Below are positions 62,633 to 64,000 of a stretch of 64,000 nt of DNA, piece by piece. Location of the stretch: NCBI GenBank assembly GCA_963854835.1, contig OY978526.1:43563140-43627139 (forward strand), given 5' to 3'. Source of the stretch: Megamerina dolium. Taxonomy: Eukaryota > Arthropoda > Insecta > Diptera > Megamerinidae. Position 1 is the stretch's first letter, and each line of letters opens with the position of its first letter. The notes under the pieces were generated by a model. The model worked only from the letters and a program-made list of their open reading frames with translations, was not told the DNA's origin and searched no databases. Made by a program: the position numbers and the translations under genes.

Positions 62633-62869
62633 TATCTTTAATAAGAAAGAATCATTAAGGTAATTAGTTTAGCATTAGTTTGTAGTTACTTTAATGAACA
62701 AATTACAATTGCCAATGACAAAAAAAGAAATAGAAGTGACAGAATTTGAAACTGAAAACTACAAAAAGGATTTAGTACACTCATTTTATTTTTCACTGAA
62801 ATTTTCCTAAATTACTCAGCATATAATTGTAAGTGTATGTGAACAAATTTAAATATTAGTAGAACTTAC

Positions 62870-62976
62870 CAGTTTTAAATGTGGTCATTAAACTATCTGA
62901 ATCAGCACCATGATGGCAATCATATAATGATGTGTCAAGTAAGTCTTCTTGTTTATAACCAAATAGTTTTAGCATT
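62870..62976 (-). CDS. sima: sima (HIF-alpha) exon, PAS-B middle
   Basis: 107 nt: one base completing lysine, 35 codons, and a final G. The protein MLKLFGYKQEDLLDTSLYDC followed by HHGADSDSLMTTFKT aligns with the PAS-B segment of HIF1A (LMGYEPEELLGRS, then YHALDSD). The donor GTAAGT lies at 62864-62869 on the plus strand as ACTTAC. The trailing G plus TT of the exon at 11893 makes a valine codon, so the phase is preserved across the next, very long intron. Confidence 0.93.
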
Positions 62977-63049
62977 CTGTAAAATATATATAATGTACAT
63001 ATTTATTTATTTGATTTCATTAAATTCTTATAAATATTTGTTAGCTCAC
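62977..63049 (-). other. sima intron, 73 bp
   Basis: Short intron with a GTGAGC donor (63044-63049) and a TTTTACAG acceptor (AG at 62977-62978). It joins AA from the upstream exon to A from the downstream exon to make a lysine codon, then methionine, giving YVDEK-MLKLFGY. Phase 2. Confidence 0.9.
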
Positions 63050-63216
63050 TTCTCATCAACATATGTGAAGCGCATATCGAGCGAATGTTTTGTGAGGAAA
63101 GTTGTTGTTCCCAATGGTATTTCAATATTTGATGGATGCGGTATGGGACGACCAATGGCTACCAAAACACGATCACCTTTTGTGTTAACCACTAAATGTC
63201 CAGTTATATGAATAAC
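63050..63216 (-). CDS. sima: sima (HIF-alpha) exon, linker and start of PAS-B
   Basis: 167 nt encoding 55 codons plus two bases. The exon starts at a TTTTCTAG acceptor with [10 protein letters not shown], which continues the beta-strand of the first PAS part. It then carries [16 protein letters not shown], the invariant HIF-alpha linker also present in vertebrate HIF1A and EPAS1, and [17 protein letters not shown], the first PAS-B strands. The last two bases (AA) are completed to a lysine codon by the next exon across a GTGAGC donor. The [11 protein letters not shown] motif is the strongest single evidence for HIF-alpha rather than another bHLH-PAS factor. PAS-B contributes to dimerisation with the ARNT partner. 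Confidence 0.94.
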
Positions 63217-63943
63217 CTAGAAAAGAAGATTAATTAATTACGGATATCATAATTCATTATAAATGTATATATGTAAAGTAAATAAAATTTAATTACATAT
63301 ATGGTAATTGCAACTTCAAGCTGGCATTGGCATTTCAAGTAATTCGAATTTTGTGATTTCGAAATACGTTAAAATCGCACTTGTTTATTTAAAAGTAATT
63401 ACTTTTTTTTTTTTATTACTGTATGCATGCCAAATTATATAACTAAATATTCGACAGTTTCAAATAGTTCAACTACCTATTGTTTTACTACGAGTAACTT
63501 TTAAATTAGTTGAAAATATCGTATATACAGACGCGAATTTGACTTTTGCCTAGGACATCGTAATATCATGTAATACAGAGATGTATTAAAAACCTAACCT
63601 GAACAACTTTCCTGAAATACAATATTTACTTATTTTCCCATATGAAATCTATCATTTAATTTACTTTTAATTTAATTTACAATATTAAAATTACATATAA
63701 TGGAACAAAGCAACTAAAAGTTTTAGTCAAATAATCCCAAACATAACATTTATGTATTGTTTTTTAAAAAAGCGATATTTAATATCTTTAAACACCAACA
63801 TTGCTTTAATTAAATACATTCTCAAATCAAATGCATATAGTTAAATAAAAAATAAAAAAAACTGTAAATACACATTAATGCAACATGCTTAATTCAGACT
63901 TAGAATGATTGGTATTAGAGAAATGTAAAAACCCAAAACTCAC
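63217..63943 (-). other. sima intron, 727 bp
   Basis: AT-rich intron bounded by a GTGAGT donor (63938-63943) and a CTAG acceptor (AG at 63217-63218), phase 0. It holds homopolymer runs and AT-rich sequence. I see no coding segment or mobile element in it. Confidence 0.85.
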
Positions 63944-64000
63944 TTTATATGAAGCACTCTTAATATTGATACTTCGTCCACGACTGGTCAATGTACATTT
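63944..64000 (-). CDS. sima: sima (HIF-alpha) exon, first visible, 5' end outside window
   Basis: This exon encodes 19 residues and is open at the window edge. It reads KCTLTSRGRSINIKSASYK and matches the conserved segment following PAS-A in HIF-alpha proteins, where vertebrate HIF1A has a KCTLTSRGR motif. It ends in phase 0 at a GTGAGT donor (plus-strand ACTCAC at 63938-63943). HIF-alpha proteins are nuclear bHLH-PAS factors that pair with ARNT (Tango in flies) and activate hypoxia genes. The family assignment rests on this exon together with the three downstream exons, which continue the same protein in order and in phase. Sim and Trachealess are the nearest alternatives, but the linker and PAS-B motifs fit HIF-alpha better. 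Confidence 0.9.

Larger units (their letters stand above)
11894..62869 (-). other. sima intron of about 51 kb inside PAS-B, TE-rich
   Basis: 50,976 bp between a GTAAGT donor (62864-62869) and a TTTTTTTTTGCAG acceptor (AG at 11894-11895), phase 1. The two flanking exons join to FKT-V-LSKGQGE, matching the continuous HIF-alpha PAS-B sequence. I found no other sima exon inside. Contents are the transposons, SINEs, MITE and simple repeats listed separately, in both orientations, separated by AT-rich unique-looking DNA. Confidence 0.88.

Noticed and set aside
62879..63211. 110-codon plus-strand open frame
   Set aside because: It is the antisense of the sima exons at 62870-62976 and 63050-63216.

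Overview
The window looks like dipteran, probably tephritid-type fly, chromosomal DNA. It is strongly AT-rich, dense in microsatellites, and carries non-LTR retrotransposons and many mariner/Tc1 relics. Only one host gene is visible. On the minus strand there are four exons of a HIF-alpha-class bHLH-PAS transcription factor, the fly gene similar (sima). They lie at 63944-64000, 63050-63216, 62870-62976 and 11752-11893. Splice sites and phases agree across all three junctions, and together the exons encode the end of the first PAS part, the linker and PAS-B. The species assignment is an inference; only the gene family and the element types support it.

Layout: 62870-64000 holds three closely spaced sima exons. 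The next intron runs from 62869 down to 11894, about 51 kb, and divides the PAS-B coding region. The fourth exon is 11752-11893. Everything below 11751 is the start of a further intron whose far end lies outside the window.

The rest is intronic DNA loaded with mobile elements. Below 11.7 kb there is a deleted mariner and a nearly complete Jockey-type LINE with two ORFs and one frameshift. In the 51-kb intron there are: a deleted mariner (12.1 kb); an almost full-length mariner with intact terminal repeats (13.5 kb); a LINE fragment with an RNase H domain (17.6 kb); a mariner of the same family as the 12.1-kb copy (27.3 kb); an RTE-like LINE (28.6 kb) with three degraded relatives; a tRNA-derived SINE family with two good and two weak copies; a PIF/Harbinger-like MITE with a TTA duplication (36.7 kb); a perfect 50-bp hairpin (40.3 kb); a cluster of mariner scraps (40.8-44.0 kb); two Tc1-like transposons (46.6 and 47.6 kb); two transposons of another Tc1/mariner type (50.5 and 56.0 kb); and two copies of a dispersed repeat in opposite orientation, each interrupted by another insertion.

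The elements do not form a pathway with sima. They are successive insertions tolerated in long introns. I saw no sign of a new biological system. The items most worth checking are the huge intron within PAS-B, the perfect 50-bp hairpin, and the SINE family.
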